Source of the DNA: Streptacidiphilus rugosus AM-16
GTDB lineage: Bacteria > Actinomycetota > Actinomycetes > Streptomycetales > Streptomycetaceae
Assembly (NCBI RefSeq): GCF_000744655.1
Contig: NZ_JQMJ01000004.1
Coordinates: forward strand, 6,262,001 to 6,326,000
Length of the DNA stretch: 64,000 bases
Reading direction: 5' to 3'
Position 1 is the stretch's first letter; each line of letters starts with the position of its first letter. Of the stretch, positions 8,722 to 16,970 are shown piece after piece. The notes below the pieces were generated by a model. That model was not told where the DNA came from and made no database searches. It saw nothing but the letters and a program-made list of their open reading frames with translations. The translations under genes were made by a program, and so were the position numbers.

Positions 8722-9929
8722 GCGACGCGACCCGGGTGCTGGTGCTGAACTCCGGCTCCTCGTCGGTGAAGTACCAGCTCATCGACATGGCCGACGGATC
8801 CCGGCCGGCCTCGGGGCTGGTCGAGCGGATCGGGGAGAGCCAGGGCAGGATCAAGCACGAGCCCGCCCACCACGCACCGCGCGAGCGCTACGAGGCCTTT
8901 CCCGACCACGCCGCCGCGCTCGGCGCGGTCGCCGACGAGCTCGCCGCGGACGGCCTCGGCCTGGACTCGGACCGGCTCGCCGCGATCGGCCACCGCGCGG
9001 TCCACGGCGGCACCCGCTTCACCGAGCCGACGCTGCTGACCGACGAGGTCGTCGAGGCCCTGCGCGAGCTGATCCCGCTGGCCCCGCTGCACAACCCGGC
9101 GAACATCACCGGGATCGAGGTCGCCCGCAAGCTGCGCCCGGACCTGCCGCAGGTGGCCGTCTTCGACACGGCGTTCCACGCGACCATGCCGGAGTCCGCC
9201 GCCCGCTACGCCATCGACCGGGCGACCGCCGACGCGTACCAGGTGCGCCGCTACGGCTTCCACGGCACCTCGCACCAGTACGTCTCCCGCCGCACCGCAC
9301 AGCTGCTCGGCAGGTCGCCCGAGGCGGTCAACGTGATCGTGCTGCACCTGGGCAACGGCGCCAGCGCGTCCGCCGTCGCCGGCGGGCGCTGCGTGGACAC
9401 CTCGATGGGCCTGACGCCGCTCGAAGGTCTCGTCATGGGGACCCGATCGGGCGATCTCGACCCGGCGATCCTGCTGCACCTGCACCGGGTCGGCGGCATG
9501 AGCGTGGACGAGATCGACACCCTGCTGAACCGCCGCAGCGGCCTGCTCGGGCTGTGCGGGGACAACGACATGCGTGAAATCGGGCGCCGCACCGGCGAGG
9601 GCGACGCGGAGGCCAAGCTGGCGTTCGACGTCTACATCCACCGGCTGCGCAAATACGTCGGCGCGTACTACGCGGTGCTGGGCCGGGTGGACGCCATCGT
9701 GTTCACTGCCGGGGTGGGCGAGAACTCGGCGGAGGTCCGCGAGGCCGCGGTGACGGGCCTGGAGGCGCTGGGCATCGAGCTGGACCCGGTGCGCAACGCG
9801 GTCCGCGGCAGCGCGCCGCGGCTGATCTCCGCGGATTCCTCGCGGGTCGCCGTCGCGGTGGTGCCCACGGACGAGGAACTGGAAATCGCCCAGCAGACCT
9901 TCGCAGTGGTGCGTCGGACCGCCGGTTGA
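8718..9929 (+). CDS. ackA: acetate kinase
   Basis: Makes ATP and acetate from acetyl phosphate, or the reverse. I set the start at GTG 8718, which overlaps the pta stop as GTGA and has AAGGAGC 7 bases upstream; the longer frame going back to 8157 is pta read out of frame. ASKHA-fold motifs are visible: LNSGSSSVKYQL at the N terminus, GFHGTSHQYV, HLGNGASASAV, GTRSGDLDP and FTAGVGENS. The length (403 residues) is typical. It is the second gene of a pta-ackA operon, with pyk close behind. Confidence 0.97.
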   Translation: MSDATRVLVLNSGSSSVKYQLIDMADGSRPASGLVERIGESQGRIKHEPAHHAPRERYEAFPDHAAALGAVADELAADGLGLDSDRLAAIGHRAVHGGTRFTEPTLLTDEVVEALRELIPLAPLHNPANITGIEVARKLRPDLPQVAVFDTAFHATMPESAARYAIDRATADAYQVRRYGFHGTSHQYVSRRTAQLLGRSPEAVNVIVLHLGNGASASAVAGGRCVDTSMGLTPLEGLVMGTRSGDLDPAILLHLHRVGGMSVDEIDTLLNRRSGLLGLCGDNDMREIGRRTGEGDAEAKLAFDVYIHRLRKYVGAYYAVLGRVDAIVFTAGVGENSAEVREAAVTGLEALGIELDPVRNAVRGSAPRLISADSSRVAVAVVPTDEELEIAQQTFAVVRRTAG

Positions 9930-9992
9930 TGTGCAAGAAAAGCGTGGAATGCGTGGAATGCGCCGAAAGCGCTCGAAAGGTGAGCCGATAAG

Positions 9993-11426
9993 ATGAGCCA
10001 TATGCGCCGAGCCAAGATCGTTTGTACTCTGGGTCCCGCGACGGACGGATTCGAACAGCTGAAATCGCTGATCGAAGCCGGCATGAACGTCGCCCGTCTG
10101 AATATGAGCCACGGCAGCCACGCCGAGCACGAGCAGCGTTACGCCAACGTCCGCGCAGCCGCCGACGCCGCCGGCCGCGCCGTGGGCGTCCTCGCTGACC
10201 TGCAGGGCCCCAAGATCCGTCTGGCCACCTTCGCCAGCGGTCCGGTCACCGTCGAGAACGGTGACACCTTCACCATCACCACCGAGGACGTCCCCGGTGA
10301 CCAGAACATCTGCGGCACGACCTACAAGGGTCTGCCGGGAGACGTCAAGCCGGGCGACCCGGTCCTGATCAACGACGGCGTGGTCGCCCTGGAGGTCGTC
10401 AGCGTCGACGGCCCCCGCGTGGTGACCCGGGTCGTCGAGGGCGGAGTCCTCTCCAACAACAAGGGCATCAACCTTCCGGGCGCGGCGGTCAACGTCCCCG
10501 CGCTCTCCGAGAAGGACAAGGAGGACCTGCGCTTCGCCCTGGAGATGGGCGTCGACATGGTCGCACTCTCCTTCGTGCGCAACGCCGCCGACATCGAGGA
10601 CGTGCACAAGGTCATGGACGAAGTCGGGCGCCGCGTCCCGGTCATCGCCAAGATCGAGAAGCCGCAGGCCGTCGACGCCATGGAAGAGATCGTCATGGCC
10701 TTCGACGCGGTCATGGTCGCCCGTGGCGACCTGGCCGTCGAGTACCCGCTGGAGCGGGTGCCGCTGGTCCAGAAGCGTCTGATCACCCTCTGCCGCCGGA
10801 ACGCGAAGCCGGTCATCGTCGCCACCCAGATGATGGAGTCGATGATCACGGCCTCCCGGCCGACCCGCGCCGAGGCCTCCGACGTCGCCAACGCCATCCT
10901 GGACGGCGCGGACGCGGTCATGCTGTCCGCGGAGTCGTCGGTCGGCAAGTATCCGATCGAGACCGTGCAGACCATGAGCCGCATCGTCGAGGCGGCCGAG
11001 CAGGAGCTGCTCTCGCAGGGTCTGCAGCCGCTGAACCCGGGCCGCAAGCCGCGCACCCAGGGCGGCTCCATCGCCCGCGCGGCGTGCGAGCTGGGCGACT
11101 TCCTCAACGCCAAGGCGCTGGTGGCCTTCACCAAGTCCGGCGACACCGCCCGCCGCCTGTCCCGCTACCGCTCGCCGATCCCCGTCCTGGCCTTCACGCC
11201 GGACGTCTCGACCCGCAACCAGCTCGCCCTGAGCTGGGGCGTGGAGACCTTCGTGCTGCCGCAGGCGGAGAACACCGACGCCATGGTCGAGCAGGTCGAC
11301 ACGGCCATCCTGGCCCAGGGCAAGTACGGCAAGGGCGACACCATCATCGTCACCGCCGGCTCCCCGCCCGGCATCGTCGGCACCACCAACATGGTGCGCG
11401 TCCACCACCTGGGCGCCGACGACTGA
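9993..11426 (+). CDS. pyk: pyruvate kinase
   Basis: Converts PEP and ADP to pyruvate and ATP in glycolysis. Motifs: KIVCTLGPAT at the N terminus, LQGPKIRL, the catalytic IAKIEKPQAVDAMEEI, VARGDLAVE, ATQMMESM, and a C-terminal allosteric domain (KSGDTARRLSRYRSPIP). Start ATG 9993 has AAAGGTGA about 10 bases upstream; the ATG at 10002 (MRRAKIV) is a possible alternative. It is 63 bp after ackA and ends at a strong bidirectional terminator. Streptomycetes usually have two pyk genes; this context fits the copy beside ackA. Confidence 0.96.
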   Translation: MSHMRRAKIVCTLGPATDGFEQLKSLIEAGMNVARLNMSHGSHAEHEQRYANVRAAADAAGRAVGVLADLQGPKIRLATFASGPVTVENGDTFTITTEDVPGDQNICGTTYKGLPGDVKPGDPVLINDGVVALEVVSVDGPRVVTRVVEGGVLSNNKGINLPGAAVNVPALSEKDKEDLRFALEMGVDMVALSFVRNAADIEDVHKVMDEVGRRVPVIAKIEKPQAVDAMEEIVMAFDAVMVARGDLAVEYPLERVPLVQKRLITLCRRNAKPVIVATQMMESMITASRPTRAEASDVANAILDGADAVMLSAESSVGKYPIETVQTMSRIVEAAEQELLSQGLQPLNPGRKPRTQGGSIARAACELGDFLNAKALVAFTKSGDTARRLSRYRSPIPVLAFTPDVSTRNQLALSWGVETFVLPQAENTDAMVEQVDTAILAQGKYGKGDTIIVTAGSPPGIVGTTNMVRVHHLGADD

Positions 11427-11438
11427 CATCCGTCCCGA

Positions 11439-11487
11439 TGACGGACCGGGCCCCTCGGTGCAGCGCGCCGAGGGGCCCAGTCCGTCA
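11439..11487. terminator. bidirectional terminator between convergent genes
   Basis: A near-perfect 20-bp stem (TGACGGACCGGGCCCCTCGG against CCGAGGGGCCCAGTCCGTCA, one mismatch) with a 9-base loop. It ends pyk on the plus strand and contains the stop codon of the minus-strand gene beginning at 12261. Confidence 0.85.
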
Positions 11488-12261
11488 GGGGGCGCCGACC
11501 ACGACTGCACTCCGCAGGGCCCGCCACTGCTCCGTCGTGATCCGGGGAGGCACGGAGGCGGGGTGGGTCAGCAGCTCGAAGACGTAGGCGCAGGCCTCGC
11601 CTTCGCTCCGGAAGCGCAGATGGATGTCGGGCTGGGCCCCGGCCCTCCTGCTGCCGGTGGTCCACAGCTCGTCGAAGGGGTCCCACGCCAGCACGAAGAC
11701 GTCAGGCGGCCATGGGCGCGGGTCGGGAAGCGTCCAGGTCTCCTCGTCGTCCGGATCGAAGGCGGAGAGATCCACCGGCTCGGCAGGTCCCTCGTCGATC
11801 CAGTAGGGCTCCTTCGCTCCGGACGAGGACAGGGCGTCCCGCAGACCCGCGCGGGTGTCCGGCGTTCGACCAGCGGCATGACGCCGGCGCTGCTCCGCGC
11901 GTCCCGGGTGAGTGATCGCCAGCTCCGCCTCGGCCCTGGCGCGCAGCCCGGCGGCCTGCAGCACCCAGGCGCCGCGCTCGGCGGCCAGGGCCGGCCGCTC
12001 GGACCGCGCCAGCTCGTCGAGGAGGAAGCGACAGGCCTCCCCTTCCTCCTCGAACACCCGGAGTACTCCCGGCCAGCCCGGCACCGCCTCCTGACCGCCC
12101 TTGAGCAGCCAACGTCCGGTGCGCGCGCTGTGGGTGAGCAGCAGGACGTCCTCGGCCCACTCCTCGTGGACCGTGGGCTCCGGCCGCTCTCCCGCGATCC
12201 GGAGCCGGCCCGGATCGACGCCGGCCGAGGCGAGGGCTGCTCGGAGTTCCTTCGTGTTCAT
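11485..12261 (-). CDS. internally duplicated protein of unknown function
   Basis: A 258-residue acidic soluble protein. ATG 12261 is chosen because GGAGGTGG lies 8 bases upstream; GTG 12270 would sit on top of that site. Two halves resemble each other: a block ending in VLLLTHSARTGRWLL ... VFEEEGEACRFLLDEL near residues 40-85, and again VFVLAWDPFDELWTTG ... FRSEGEACAYVFELL near 190-240. This points to an internal duplication of a domain of about 80-90 residues. It follows the next gene (12277-12882) by 15 bp and probably shares its transcript. Proteins of this build often occur as immunity or SUKH-like partners, but I see no toxin gene here. Confidence 0.7.
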   Translation of the reverse strand: MNTKELRAALASAGVDPGRLRIAGERPEPTVHEEWAEDVLLLTHSARTGRWLLKGGQEAVPGWPGVLRVFEEEGEACRFLLDELARSERPALAAERGAWVLQAAGLRARAEAELAITHPGRAEQRRRHAAGRTPDTRAGLRDALSSSGAKEPYWIDEGPAEPVDLSAFDPDDEETWTLPDPRPWPPDVFVLAWDPFDELWTTGSRRAGAQPDIHLRFRSEGEACAYVFELLTHPASVPPRITTEQWRALRSAVVVGAP

Positions 12262-12276
12262 CGTCCCCACCTCCGA

Positions 12277-12882
12277 TCAGTGCTCCGTGCCCCGGTACTC
12301 GACCCGCCAGGACGCCCCCAGCTCCGAGGCGAGCATCCCCGCGAGGCGTGCGCCGGTGGCCGCGACCACATCCCGGTCCGCGCCGCCGACCACCAGGCCG
12401 CGCACCGATCGGTCCCACGCGTAGAGCCCATCCACCAAGCCCTGGGACAAGCCGAGGCCGACGACCGGGTCGTCCGGGGCGAAGTCGAAGCCGCCGGAAC
12501 GCAACGGCCAGTATCCGTACTCGCCCCTGACCTGGATCACCCGCGTGAGCTCGAAGGGCGGATGCACCTCGGCTCGCCAGTGGAATCCTCCGCACTGTCG
12601 GCAGACCACGTGGACGATGTCGTGCCGCTCGTCATGACACCGCAGCACCCACTCCGGCCCGAGCTCGGCGGCCAGACGAGCCGCCAGCTCCGCCGTGCCG
12701 TCGGCGTTCCCCGCCGCCCAGGCGCGGACGTCGTCCGCGAGGTCTTGCGACAGACCGAGCACCGGATCGTCCGGAGACACACCGAAGCGCTCGTCGGCGG
12801 ATCGGCGGAGCGGAAACCCCTCCACCGCGCCGACTCGCTTGAGCAGCAAGGGATGGGCCGAAGCCGACGCGGGCGCGCTCAT
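12277..12882 (-). CDS. second duplicated-motif protein of unknown function
   Basis: A 201-residue protein starting at ATG 12882 (GAAGGA about 12 bases upstream); the long upstream frame is read-through of the next gene in another phase. Two similar motifs are visible: VSPDDPVLGLSQDLADDVRAWA near residue 35 and APDDPVVGLGLSQGLVDGLYAWD near residue 145. A Cys/His-rich patch (CRQCGGFHW) between them could bind metal. It shares an operon with the other duplicated protein (15-bp gap). Function unknown. Confidence 0.68.
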   Translation of the reverse strand: MSAPASASAHPLLLKRVGAVEGFPLRRSADERFGVSPDDPVLGLSQDLADDVRAWAAGNADGTAELAARLAAELGPEWVLRCHDERHDIVHVVCRQCGGFHWRAEVHPPFELTRVIQVRGEYGYWPLRSGGFDFAPDDPVVGLGLSQGLVDGLYAWDRSVRGLVVGGADRDVVAATGARLAGMLASELGASWRVEYRGTEH

Positions 12883-12941
12883 AGGGGGTTCGCTTCCTTC
12901 ACACCGCCATTCTGGCCGACGGTGATCGCCGCGACGAACTG

Positions 12942-13541
12942 TCAGAGCGTCAGGTGGCCCGGCACGGCCCAGGGATTGGGCAGTTCGCCGGCTGTCGCGT
13001 AGCCGTGGACGCCGGCGTCCGGCGGGGCCGCGTAGACGAGGTGGGTGCCCGCGTCGGGGGTGCGGTGGGCGTAGGCGGACCAGGGGCCCTCGAAGGTGAC
13101 CACGAGGTCGGCGAGGGCGTGGTAGGCCGGGTCGGGGGGCAGGCCGGGGTTGAAGGCCAGGCAGAGGGCGTCCAGGGCGCGGGCGGCGACGGCGAGGCGG
13201 GTGTAGTGGGGCAGGCCGTCGGCGGAGGCGGGGGTCTGGTCGAAGAAGACGCCGTCGACGGCGTACCGGTCGCGGTAGGTCGCGATCTCGGCCACCACCG
13301 CGTGGTGCGGGCGGCGGGCGTAGTCGGTGTCGACGTACCCCAGCACCCGTACGCCTGCGGCCCGCAGGCGTTCCGCGACCGCCGCGTAGGCGGGGTCGTG
13401 GGCGGGGCCGACGCCGCTGTCGGGGTTGATCACGACGGCGTCGAGCCGGGGCGCGGCGGCGACCAGCGCGTCCCAGGCGGCCGGCTCGACGGCGGGGTGG
13501 AAGTACGCGGGTACGAGGAGGCGGGATATCGCGTGGCTCAT
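12942..13541 (-). CDS. spherulin-4 (spherulation-specific family 4) protein
   Basis: A 199-residue beta/alpha-barrel-type protein. It opens with LLVPAYFHPA and continues with VVINPDSGVGPAHDPAY, VLGYVDTDYARRPH, VDGVFFDQTPAS and ALCLAFNPG, which are hallmarks of the spherulin-4 family, related to GH114/GH135-type polysaccharide hydrolases. The Asp in FFDQ and that in YVDTDY fall where catalytic acids are expected. No signal peptide is seen, so it may be intracellular or exported by another route. ATG start without a clear ribosome binding site. The gene stands alone between hairpins. Confidence 0.82.
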   Translation of the reverse strand: MSHAISRLLVPAYFHPAVEPAAWDALVAAAPRLDAVVINPDSGVGPAHDPAYAAVAERLRAAGVRVLGYVDTDYARRPHHAVVAEIATYRDRYAVDGVFFDQTPASADGLPHYTRLAVAARALDALCLAFNPGLPPDPAYHALADLVVTFEGPWSAYAHRTPDAGTHLVYAAPPDAGVHGYATAGELPNPWAVPGHLTL

Positions 13542-13569
13542 GCGGGTTCAACGAGAGCCCGGACAGAAG

Positions 13570-13611
13570 GAAACCCTCCCCCGGCCGTCGAGGGCACAGG
13601 GGAGGGTCTCC
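13570..13611 (-). terminator. terminator of the envelope operon
   Basis: Inverted repeat GAAACCCTCCCC / GGGGAGGGTCTCC around a 16-base loop, just past the stop codon of the minus-strand exported-protein gene at 13630. Confidence 0.7.
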
Positions 13612-13629
13612 GGTTCGCGTGGGCCGCTG

Positions 13630-15048
13630 CTACTGGCCGAGCGGGGTGTAGTACAGGTGCATGCCCGGAATGGTCAGGTTGCCGCCGAACTGTCCGGCCT
13701 GAACCGCCGTCATGTCACCCAGCTCCAGCGTCAGCGGGATCGGGATCGCGCCGATGAGGTTGTAGAGCCACTGCGGCAGCGTGTCGGGCGTCAGGTCCAG
13801 GCTCACGTTGAGCAGGCTCAGCGGGATGCCCTCGGCCGCCAGCAGGGTGCCCTTGAGCTCCTTGACGTACATCGTGACGGTGCCGCCGCGCATCGTCGAG
13901 GTGGTGCTGGGGCCGCCCTTGACGTGGATCTCCTGGCCGCGCTGGTTGGCGGACATGTCCAGGTTGCCGATGTTGACCTCTTCGGCGGTGAACTTCAGGA
14001 CGCGCTCGGTGCTGCCGTCGGCCAGCTGGATGGTGACGACGCCGTGGAACTCGGTGTTGATCAGCTTGAGGTCGTTCGACTTCAGCGTCCACGGCTCGAT
14101 CGGCATGGTGCCGCCGGGGAGCTGCGAGGTGATCGAGGTGTCCAGCGGCGCGGCCAGGTGGCTGATGTCGCACGGCTTGCTCGGGTCCGTGTTGGGTGCG
14201 GCGGCCGTCGAGCCGGTGGCCCCGGCGCCCGTGCCCGAGGGCTTGCCCGTCGTCGGCGCGGCCGGGTTCGACGCGGACGGCGTGGCACTGGCCGTCGGGG
14301 TCGGGGCGGCCTTCGTCGGCGCAGCAGTCGCGGTCGGCTGGGCCGAGGGCGTCGCGGCGGCGGCCGCGCGGTGCGCCGCCGTGTGGGTCGCGGCGGACGA
14401 AGCGGTCGCGGACGGCGAGGGCGCGGGCGCCGCGGTCGCGGTCTTGGCCGTCGTCACCGGCTGGCTGGTCAGGCCGAGAATGCCGCCGAGGCCGTTCAGG
14501 ATCGTGGTGACCGGGTCCGTCGGAGCGGACTTGGCCGGAGCCGACCTGGTCGGAGTCGGCGTGGGCGTCGGCGTCTTGGCGGTGCCGCCCGAGCCGGTGG
14601 TGCTGCCGCTGCCGGTCGTCGTCGCCGGGGGCGTGGTGCGCTGCTGCGGCACCGACCCGCCGCCCTGCGGGCTGGGCGCGGTCACGGTGTGGGACACGCC
14701 CGAGCCGGCGGCCGGCTTGCCGGTCGTCGCCTTGGTGCCGGAGGCGCCCTTCGCGCCGGTCGTCGGCGTGCCCGTGGTGGCGCCCGTGCCGGTGCCGGGC
14801 GCGCCCTTGGTGCAGGCCTCGCCGGACGGACCGGACTTGTCGGGGACCGAGTTGGGGGCGACCTTGGCCTTGGCGTCCGCCGCGAAGGCCAGCTTCGGGG
14901 CGAGCGTGCCCATCAGCAGGGCCGTCGGCATGGCGGTCAGTGCGATGGCCCGGCCCACGGGACGCGAGAGGCGCCCGCGGACCGTGTCACGGGGAGCAGC
15001 GTGGCGACCGACGGTGCGGCGCAGCGGCTGCTCGTTCTCACTCGACAC
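13630..15048 (-). CDS. exported Thr/Pro/Ala-rich protein with DUF6230-like C-terminal domain
   Basis: A 472-residue protein. A basic N terminus and hydrophobic stretch (AIALTAMPTALLMGTLAPKLAFA) form a signal peptide ending near residue 57. A disordered Thr/Pro/Ser/Ala/Gly linker follows from about 60 to 300. The C-terminal domain of about 170 residues is beta-rich (PWTLKSNDLKLINTEFHGVV, VTMYVKELKGTLL) and includes NLTIPGMHLYY, which resembles the end of the DUF6230 protein in this operon. The start overlaps the DUF6114 gene by 11 bp, so the two are coupled. Likely anchored at, or released from, the cell surface; function unknown. Confidence 0.8.
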   Translation of the reverse strand: MSSENEQPLRRTVGRHAAPRDTVRGRLSRPVGRAIALTAMPTALLMGTLAPKLAFAADAKAKVAPNSVPDKSGPSGEACTKGAPGTGTGATTGTPTTGAKGASGTKATTGKPAAGSGVSHTVTAPSPQGGGSVPQQRTTPPATTTGSGSTTGSGGTAKTPTPTPTPTRSAPAKSAPTDPVTTILNGLGGILGLTSQPVTTAKTATAAPAPSPSATASSAATHTAAHRAAAAATPSAQPTATAAPTKAAPTPTASATPSASNPAAPTTGKPSGTGAGATGSTAAAPNTDPSKPCDISHLAAPLDTSITSQLPGGTMPIEPWTLKSNDLKLINTEFHGVVTIQLADGSTERVLKFTAEEVNIGNLDMSANQRGQEIHVKGGPSTTSTMRGGTVTMYVKELKGTLLAAEGIPLSLLNVSLDLTPDTLPQWLYNLIGAIPIPLTLELGDMTAVQAGQFGGNLTIPGMHLYYTPLGQ

Positions 15049-15652
15049 TCTTGCTCTCCTCCTGCGGCTCCGGCGCGGCTGAGGGCTGCTGCGCCGTGTC
15101 GGCCTCGGCGGCCTGCTGGGACGGAAGAACCACGTCGGTGTCCGCGTGCGCGGCCGGCGTGTGGGCCGGGACCGGCTGGGTGGCGACCGACTGCGCCACC
15201 TGCGCGGCGGCGGCCTCGAACTGCTCCTCCGTCTCCAGCGGCTCCTCCTTCAGGGGAGCCCAGGAGCAGACGAGCGCGCCGCCGAGGATCCCGAAGATGA
15301 GGCCAAGGCCGAAGCCGCCGAAGTTGGACACCGGCAGCGAGACCAGGCTGAGCACGATCGTCGCGATGCCCGCGAACACCCGGATCAGCGGCTGGAACCA
15401 GCACGAGATGCCGAGGGCGATCAGCAGCAGGCCGATGACGGCCGAACCGGCGCCCGCCGTGGTGGCCATCTGGATCCGGAGCGCGCCGAGACTCAGCGAC
15501 GCGTAGGGGAAGTAGAGGATCGGCCCCGCCGCGAGCAGGATCAGCAGCCCACCCCAGAACGGCCTGGTCCGGCGCCAGGTGCGGAAGGCGCTGCGGGTCT
15601 TGGCGGTGGTGCTGGGCGGCACGGGCTGCGCCGGCGTAGTCGCGCTGGTCAC
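15038..15652 (-). CDS. DUF6114 membrane protein
   Basis: A 204-residue membrane protein. GTG start with AGGGAGCC at a good distance. After an Arg-rich head containing FRTWRRTRPFWGGLL, four hydrophobic segments run from about 33 to 145. The tail (about 145-204) is acidic and Gln/Ala-rich and probably cytoplasmic. This pattern matches the DUF6114 family, found almost only in streptomycete-type actinobacteria beside DUF6230. Middle gene of a three-gene operon; likely the membrane partner of the two exported proteins. No biochemical role known. Confidence 0.82.
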   Translation of the reverse strand: MTSATTPAQPVPPSTTAKTRSAFRTWRRTRPFWGGLLILLAAGPILYFPYASLSLGALRIQMATTAGAGSAVIGLLLIALGISCWFQPLIRVFAGIATIVLSLVSLPVSNFGGFGLGLIFGILGGALVCSWAPLKEEPLETEEQFEAAAAQVAQSVATQPVPAHTPAAHADTDVVLPSQQAAEADTAQQPSAAPEPQEESKSVE

Positions 15653-15710
15653 GTGGCGGCTCCCTGGGAAGTGCGGGGATCTGGAGACTGCGGGGTCTCG
15701 GAAGAACGGA

Positions 15711-15735
15711 GCGGGGAGGGGGTGGCCCTCCCCGC
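15711..15735 (-). terminator. intra-operon hairpin (possible attenuator)
   Basis: A perfect 10-bp stem (GCGGGGAGGG/CCCTCCCCGC) with a 5-base loop in the 117-bp gap between the DUF6230 and DUF6114 genes. It could cut transcription partly or protect the upstream message, giving more DUF6230 product than the distal proteins. Confidence 0.6.
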
Positions 15736-15769
15736 CGGTCGACGGAACGTCACCGAACCGTCAGATGCC

Positions 15770-16420
15770 TCAGTGGCAGGGGTTGTCGCCGGCGGCGACG
15801 TTCAGGCTCATGCCGTTCAGCGTGAAGGTGTCCGCGGTGGTCGCCCACGCGGTCTGCTTCACCCCGTACAGGTCGGCCGAGTCGGCCTCCTGCGCGAAGC
15901 TGCTGCCGAAGCCCGGCTGCTTGGCCGAGGTCGGGTCGACGTTGCCCTTGGTGATGGCGCCACCGGCGACACCGATGTTGATGTTGTTGAAGACCGCGCT
16001 CTGGGCCTGCAGGTCCGTCATGTCGATGACGAGGTTGCTGGCCTTGACCGGGTTCGCCGCGTCCTTGCCGGCCGTGATGGTCAGGGTGTACGTGCCGAAG
16101 GGCAGCGGCACCTTGACCGACTGGCACAGGTTGTTGATCGTCGCGTCCTTGAAACCGGAGACGGCGACAGGGAGCGGACCCTGGCTGTCCTTGCCGGTCG
16201 TCGGGTCGGTCTTGACGACCGTGTCGACCGTTCCGTACTGGACGAACCCGTTGCCGTGCAGGTGATCGGCGGTGACGGTGAACGACGCGCCGGAGACGGC
16301 GAAGGACGCCGCGAGCGCGCCCTGGGCGATGCTGACGCCGACGGCGGCCGTGGCGGCCAGAGTCGGGACCATGACGACGGCGAACCGCTTCCAGCGGGTC
16401 TTACCGAAGGTCTGGGACAT
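15770..16420 (-). CDS. DUF6230 exported protein
   Basis: A 216-residue protein. ATG 16420 has AAGGAGG 10 bases upstream and is preferred over the GTG-led extension. A basic head (TRWKRFAVV) and hydrophobic segment (MVPTLAATAAVGVSIAQGAL) form a signal or anchor. The mature part is beta-rich (FTVTADHLHGNGFVQYGT, TLTITAGKDAAN) and ends in TFTLNGMSLNVAAGDNPCH; two Cys could form a disulphide outside the cell. First gene of the DUF6230-DUF6114-exported protein operon, with a long upstream regulatory region. A conserved actinobacterial family without known function. Confidence 0.83.
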   Translation of the reverse strand: MSQTFGKTRWKRFAVVMVPTLAATAAVGVSIAQGALAASFAVSGASFTVTADHLHGNGFVQYGTVDTVVKTDPTTGKDSQGPLPVAVSGFKDATINNLCQSVKVPLPFGTYTLTITAGKDAANPVKASNLVIDMTDLQAQSAVFNNINIGVAGGAITKGNVDPTSAKQPGFGSSFAQEADSADLYGVKQTAWATTADTFTLNGMSLNVAAGDNPCH

Positions 16421-16685
16421 GAGTCGAGATCCTCCTTCTCGGACGTACACCTCCCGGCCCGCCCCGCTGGGGCCCCCGGCCGGAGATGGGGAGAAGAACT
16501 ACGTCCTCGGGAGGCAGGTGCACCCCCGAGCGACAACCACTCGGTCGCGCCGGCAGGCACGACTGCGGTGAGAGCAGGCTCCGCCTGGGTGGACGAAGAC
16601 CCCCCTGCCCTCCGGGCGCCGGCGGACCGACACCCCGCCCGGTGGGGATTCCACTTCCCGTCCCCGACCGGCTGCCGGGGGTATG

Positions 16686-16748
16686 GGTAATGAACCGAGC
16701 GTGCTGATCGTGGTCCATGTGGAGCCGCTGCACAAGTAGTTCATTACC
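16686..16748. promoter_or_regulatory. 10-bp inverted repeat upstream of DUF6230 operon
   Basis: GGTAATGAAC (16686-16695) is repeated exactly in reverse complement as GTTCATTACC (16739-16748), 43 bases apart, about 270-330 bp upstream of the DUF6230 start. It could be a two-site operator or DNA-looping site. The regulator is unknown. Confidence 0.4.
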
Positions 16749-16862
16749 GATGAGTAAGGAATGGGTGAACCCGAACCGACCCCCATGACACCCCCACCTG
16801 ACTCAGCGTGACCGTCTTCACGGACCCGCCTGCATCAAGCCGCTGGAAACACGGATGTAACA

Positions 16863-16896
16863 GACGAAGGCGGCCACCCAGGGTGACCGCCTCGTC
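16863..16896 (-). terminator. terminator after thioredoxin-like gene
   Basis: Stem GACGAAGGCGGCCACCC / GGGTGACCGCCTCGTC, nearly perfect, with a loop of about one base plus flanking mispairs. It lies about 75 bp past the stop of the minus-strand gene at 16971. Confidence 0.65.
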
Positions 16897-16970
16897 AAAG
16901 TGTCAAGATTTGATAAACGCAATCGGAGTGTCGACAGATCACCACAACACACTCACCGACGTGACACCCG

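Larger units (their letters stand above)
16421..16970. other. 550-bp intergenic region between the DUF6230 operon and the thioredoxin-like gene
   Basis: No credible gene. It carries the AAGGAGG site of the DUF6230 gene next to 16421, an inverted repeat with a nearby partly symmetric TTACCGATGAGTAA (16686-16756), and, at the right, a terminator hairpin for the thioredoxin-like gene. The length and AT-richer stretches (16700-16760, 16900-16960) suggest a regulated promoter for the DUF6230 operon. Confidence 0.5.

Noticed and set aside
8517..11510. 997-codon minus-strand frame opposite pta, ackA and pyk
   Set aside because: It crosses three strongly conserved plus-strand genes and has Arg/Ala/Gly/Val-rich, non-protein-like composition.
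12277..13551. 424-codon fusion of the second duplicated protein with an Arg/Pro-rich N-terminal half
   Set aside because: The N-terminal half is the spherulin-4 gene read in another frame; the start at 12882 gives a sensible protein.
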